In this document: positions 60,844 through 64,000 of the stretch, one piece after another | Numbering within the stretch: position 1 is the first letter of the stretch | How the letters are laid out: each line of letters begins with the position of its first letter | Assembly: GCA_024579835.1 (NCBI GenBank) | Contig: CP102060.1 | Span: 496,001-560,000 of the forward strand | Source: Clostridiaceae bacterium HFYG-1003 | Lineage (GTDB): Bacteria; Bacillota; Clostridia; Clostridiales; Clostridiaceae | DNA length: 64,000 nt | Reading direction: 5' to 3' | Notes under the pieces: model-generated | The model's input: the letters and a program-made list of their open reading frames with translations, nothing else | What the model was told of the DNA's origin: nothing | Database searches by the model: none | Made by a program: the position numbers and the translations under genes

Positions 60844-63141
60844 TCAATGGCTCTGCTGTACGCTCATTCGATCCCGGCGATCCCGGATAATGAGCAATGC
60901 AATCACGATCAGGCCGGCGAGGGACCCCAGTATTCCCGCTTTCAGGCCGGGGATTTCATAAGTAAAGGAAATGGTGGAAGCACCGGGAGAAACCTGGATG
61001 GTCTGGAAGCCCAGATTCTTTCGGATGGGTACTTTCTGACCGTTCACCGTGGCCTGCCAGCCAGAATCCCAGGGAACGGTAAACAGAAGTGTTTTTTCCT
61101 GGGCAGCATTCAGGACTGCCTGAAAACCATGCGTGTCCCGTTGAAAATCGGATACGGCACCGGATCGTTTTTCCCGGGCGATCGCTGAGGTGGTTCTGGC
61201 TGGATTCTCCCGGTAGGCCACCAGGTTATCAGGAATGGGATCTCCCGGTTCGATAACCAGTGCCTGGAGCAGAATCCGGGGACGCTGTGCTTCTTCATAG
61301 CTCATCAGCTCTGCCCGGGTAATGTAGGAGTCCAGCGGAAAGCCCAGAGGAATAAAGTCAGGGTTTTCACTGACGTAGAGATCAAAGAAGCCATTGCTCT
61401 TTTGGGAACGGGGAATGTAGTCCTCCAGCTGGGTCAGATCCACCCGATACCTGACCGAGAGCAGGGTCAACAGATCCTGCGCTTGGGCTGGAAACAGGGA
61501 AGCAGCGATGTGCTGGATTCCGACCGTTTTAAAAAAGTCATCCGTACTGGGTGAATTGGTGGTGATAAAGGAATTGACCGAAGGAATATGGTTCAGCATC
61601 GACAGGTTCCAGCCCGCCTCGTAGGTGTAGAAGCGGTAATTCTGCTGGTTTTCCCCCTCAGGAGCTGTCAGATCCAGTTCCGCAGTCCGGTCAAAGTAGC
61701 CTTCGGCATACTGGTACGTTTCCTCCGGTTGAAAACTTCGGATCAGATGGATGCTGTACAGCCCGGTCAGGACGGAACATACCAGAGCCAGCAGGGTCAG
61801 CTTCCGGGCTCGCTCCCGATCAGACTGTCTGAATATATAGAGCGTAAGTCCCAGTCCGGCCAGAGCGATCAGGGCGGACAGGACGAACTCAAAGGGGAGC
61901 TGGATCATCTCGGGGTTCACCCGGTCAGAGATCACGAGTGTGCCGATGAATGCCAGAGCAGCGATGATAATGATTCGTACGCTGCCGCGGCGCACTGCTC
62001 CGGAAGCCGTCTCGAGGCTTTGGATGGAGAAGGAAACCAGAATCAGCAAAGGCATATAGAACCAGCGGGCATAGTAGTAGCCGTTGAACAGCGCAAAGGC
62101 TGAATTCATCACCGGAATGAGCATGAGTGGGAAGAGAACGAGCAGAAACCGGCGAGCCAGTCGCTGGGTCCGAGCCGCGGCCAGGACCATGGACAATCCA
62201 AGACCAGGCAGGTAGAGCGAGGCGGAGGAAAAGTCCCACGGGTTGATGCTGGTCGAGCGGATCATGCTCTCGGCCGGAAACACCAGAGCTTTCCACAGAG
62301 TCAGGTAACGCTCCAGGGGATAGCGCAGTCCGTCAATGCCTGTAATGACCTGGCTGGCTTTGGGACTGCTGATGATGAACAGTGCGGAAGGGATGAGCAG
62401 GATGGAGGCAGCCAGAGTCCCCAGAACCCCTTCGCCCAGTACGCGCCCGAATGCCAGAAGGCGCTCACGGCGATTTTCACTTTGATAGAACAGGAAAAAG
62501 TAGAGGATCAAAAACAGAACCTGACCATAAAAGAAGAAATAGTTCAGCAGCGCGCACAGGGCAACTGTCAGGGCGAAGCGGCCCCGTCGCTCATCCTGAA
62601 GCAACTGGTCCATTCCCCACAGCAGAAGAGGAAAGAACACAATGACTTCATGAAAATGATAGTACATCAGATTAATGTGCGAAAAGCCGGAAAAGGCATA
62701 AAGCAGCGAGCCCAAAATCGCATAATCCAGGTTTCGGACATGACGCTTCAGCCAGAGAAAGCTGACCAGAGCGGCAGCAACATACTTCAGAATGAACAGC
62801 CAGCCGATCAGATAGGGAAAGGCCGATTCCGGAAACAGAGCGCCTATCCAGAAGAAGGGACTGCCCAGAGTATAAAAGCTGAAGGCACCGATGAAATTGA
62901 CACCCAGATCGGTATACCAGTCCCAGGTGGAGGCTCCGTTCCAAATGGCCCAGGCTGAATGCCGGTTAAACGGAATCTGCTGATGGTTGAAGTCCGACAT
63001 CAGGGTGAAGCGGCCTCCGTCCAACAGAAGATAAGGCAGGAACATCGCCAGGGCAGCCATCAGGGATAACATCAGAAGCCGCCGCAGCGCGGCGGTTTCC
63101 TCATCGTTTGGGTGATTCATCCGGGGCAGTCGATATGTCAT
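60844..63141 (-). CDS. YfhO family membrane protein
   Basis: 765 aa from ATG 63141 (GAGG 8 bases upstream). Many TM segments (at least 12); conserved early loop LMSDFNHQQIPFNR and GAFSFYTLGSPFFW, GFSHINLMYYHFHEV; C-terminal periplasmic beta domain (LLFTVPWDSGWQATVNGQKV) and a last TM. YfhO proteins are GT-C-like and in Gram-positives assist glycosylation of lipoteichoic acid together with a CsbB-type glycosyltransferase; the neighbouring gene here fits that pairing. Confidence 0.9.
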   Translation of the reverse strand: MTYRLPRMNHPNDEETAALRRLLMLSLMAALAMFLPYLLLDGGRFTLMSDFNHQQIPFNRHSAWAIWNGASTWDWYTDLGVNFIGAFSFYTLGSPFFWIGALFPESAFPYLIGWLFILKYVAAALVSFLWLKRHVRNLDYAILGSLLYAFSGFSHINLMYYHFHEVIVFFPLLLWGMDQLLQDERRGRFALTVALCALLNYFFFYGQVLFLILYFFLFYQSENRRERLLAFGRVLGEGVLGTLAASILLIPSALFIISSPKASQVITGIDGLRYPLERYLTLWKALVFPAESMIRSTSINPWDFSSASLYLPGLGLSMVLAAARTQRLARRFLLVLFPLMLIPVMNSAFALFNGYYYARWFYMPLLILVSFSIQSLETASGAVRRGSVRIIIIAALAFIGTLVISDRVNPEMIQLPFEFVLSALIALAGLGLTLYIFRQSDRERARKLTLLALVCSVLTGLYSIHLIRSFQPEETYQYAEGYFDRTAELDLTAPEGENQQNYRFYTYEAGWNLSMLNHIPSVNSFITTNSPSTDDFFKTVGIQHIAASLFPAQAQDLLTLLSVRYRVDLTQLEDYIPRSQKSNGFFDLYVSENPDFIPLGFPLDSYITRAELMSYEEAQRPRILLQALVIEPGDPIPDNLVAYRENPARTTSAIAREKRSGAVSDFQRDTHGFQAVLNAAQEKTLLFTVPWDSGWQATVNGQKVPIRKNLGFQTIQVSPGASTISFTYEIPGLKAGILGSLAGLIVIALLIIRDRRDRMSVQQSH

Positions 63142-64000
63142 GAGTAAAACCTCGTTTATCTGCAATGATGTAGTTGGGGCGGTTGCGGGCCTCCTCGTAG
63201 ATGCGGCCGATGTAGCCTCCGATAATGCCCAGGGAGATCAGCTGGATCCCTGAAAAGAATGTAATGGCGGTCATGAGGGACGCCCAGCCGGCGTCGGTAT
63301 GCCCCCTGAATTTCTGAACCAGGGCATAGATCAGCACGAGAAAAGAGATCAGAACCGTGAAAAAGCCGATGGAAGTCACGATTTTCAGCGGCTTGGTGGA
63401 AAAGCTCATGATTCCATCCATGGCCAGTCGCACCATTTTTTTCAACGTATAGTGCGTTTCCCCGGCCAGTCGTTCCTGCCGCTGGTACTCGATGGCGGTC
63501 TGGCGATATCCGATCCAGCTGACCATGCCGCGGATAAATTTGTTTTTCTCCGGCATCTGGCGGAATGCTTCCACCACCCGGCGGTCCATTAACCGGAAAT
63601 CCCCGGTGTTTCGCGGGATTTTTGTATCGCTCAGAGAGTCGAGCACCCGGTAGAACAGCGTGGCCGACCAGAGCTTGAATCTGGATTCTCCGGCTCGGGA
63701 AGCGCGGGTGGCATAGACCACCTCATAGCCTTCCTGCCATTTCTCGATCATGGCTGGGATCAGCTCCGGCGGATCCTGCAGATCGGCGTCAATCAGAATG
63801 ACTGCATCCCCCCGGGATTCCAGGATTCCGGCAGTCACGGCATTCTGATGACCGAAGTTCCGGGAGAAATGGATCACCCGGCTGTGAGGATCGTCCTGAG
63901 CGATCCGGTTTAAAATTTCAGGTGTCTGGTCCCGACTGCCGTCGTTGACGAAAATCAGTTCGTAATCCAAGGTATTTGCCAGGCTTTGCATCACCGCCTG
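63101..64000 (-). CDS. Glycosyltransferase family 2 (DPM1/CsbB-like), 5' end outside window
   Basis: At least 297 aa visible; the frame continues to the window edge, where the N-terminal VVPVYNE-type motif is expected. Seen: IFVNDGSRDQTPEIL, AVILIDADLQDPPELIP (DxD), and GLW-like processing in VSWIGYRQTAIEYQRQER, then two C-terminal TM segments. It transfers a sugar from a nucleotide to undecaprenyl phosphate. Overlaps the YfhO gene start by 41 bp, so the two are coupled. Confidence 0.92.
   Translation of the reverse strand, partial: QAVMQSLANTLDYELIFVNDGSRDQTPEILNRIAQDDPHSRVIHFSRNFGHQNAVTAGILESRGDAVILIDADLQDPPELIPAMIEKWQEGYEVVYATRASRAGESRFKLWSATLFYRVLDSLSDTKIPRNTGDFRLMDRRVVEAFRQMPEKNKFIRGMVSWIGYRQTAIEYQRQERLAGETHYTLKKMVRLAMDGIMSFSTKPLKIVTSIGFFTVLISFLVLIYALVQKFRGHTDAGWASLMTAITFFSGIQLISLGIIGGYIGRIYEEARNRPNYIIADKRGFTHDISTAPDESPKR

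Noticed and set aside
60697-61188. 163-codon ORF
   Set aside because: Starts in intron domain V and continues antisense to the YfhO gene.

Overview
The window comes from a Gram-positive, probably anaerobic member of the Bacillota (Clostridia-like). The pointers are a T-box leader in front of tyrS, strong AGGAGG-type ribosome binding sites, FabV as enoyl reductase, a tmRNA tag ending ALAA, a DUF421 membrane protein and a phage of the Firmicutes siphovirus type. GC is moderate in the housekeeping genes and visibly lower in several accessory patches. The genus cannot be named from the sequence alone.

Layout. (1) 1-19.66 kb, chromosome: T-box/tyrS, secG, fabV, rnr, a secreted protein, a DUF7000-like protein, an EamA exporter, a small membrane protein, a CtpE-like P-type ATPase, an HExxH protein, a NifX-like protein, a DUF421 protein, then an AT-rich poorly coding stretch with a lipoprotein, small membrane proteins and a truncated gene. 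(2) 19.66-56.35 kb, a complete-looking prophage of about 36.7 kb inserted in the 3' end of the tmRNA gene ssrA. A 25-bp att core is present at both ends. (3) 56.33-64 kb, chromosome again: ssrA, an SGNH hydrolase, a PQQ-type sugar dehydrogenase lipoprotein, a group IIC-like intron with its reverse transcriptase, a YfhO-family membrane protein and the 3' part of a DPM1/ArnC-like glycosyltransferase.

The prophage reads from left to right as: integrase, membrane HIRAN protein, a 25-codon micro-ORF, CI repressor (leftward except the micro-ORF), then rightward early genes (Cro-like, excisionase-like, Rha), recombination (SMC-like ATPase, RecT, MBL hydrolase), replication (organizer with built-in 11-bp iterons, DnaC-like loader), resolvase, methyltransferase, late regulator, HNH, TerS/TerL, portal, protease, HK97 capsid, connectors, tail protein, tail chaperone made by -1 frameshift, tape measure, Dit, Tal, DUF859 protein, BppU/receptor-binding protein, amidase and holin, and finally an AT-rich accessory cassette next to attR.

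Most interesting points: the three-gene cassette with a PIN-domain protein (54.1-55.3 kb); a micro-ORF with its own promoter, an SOS-like box and an RBS, placed against the 3' end of a CI repressor that lacks a cleavage domain; helically phased iterons inside the replisome organizer; an in-frame TGA at a Cys position of a zinc ribbon; a tyrS leader with repeated SD plus ATG-AAG-TGA units; and the way the phage displaced the native ssrA terminator and seems to supply a substitute. All functional statements rest on reading motifs; no database search was run.
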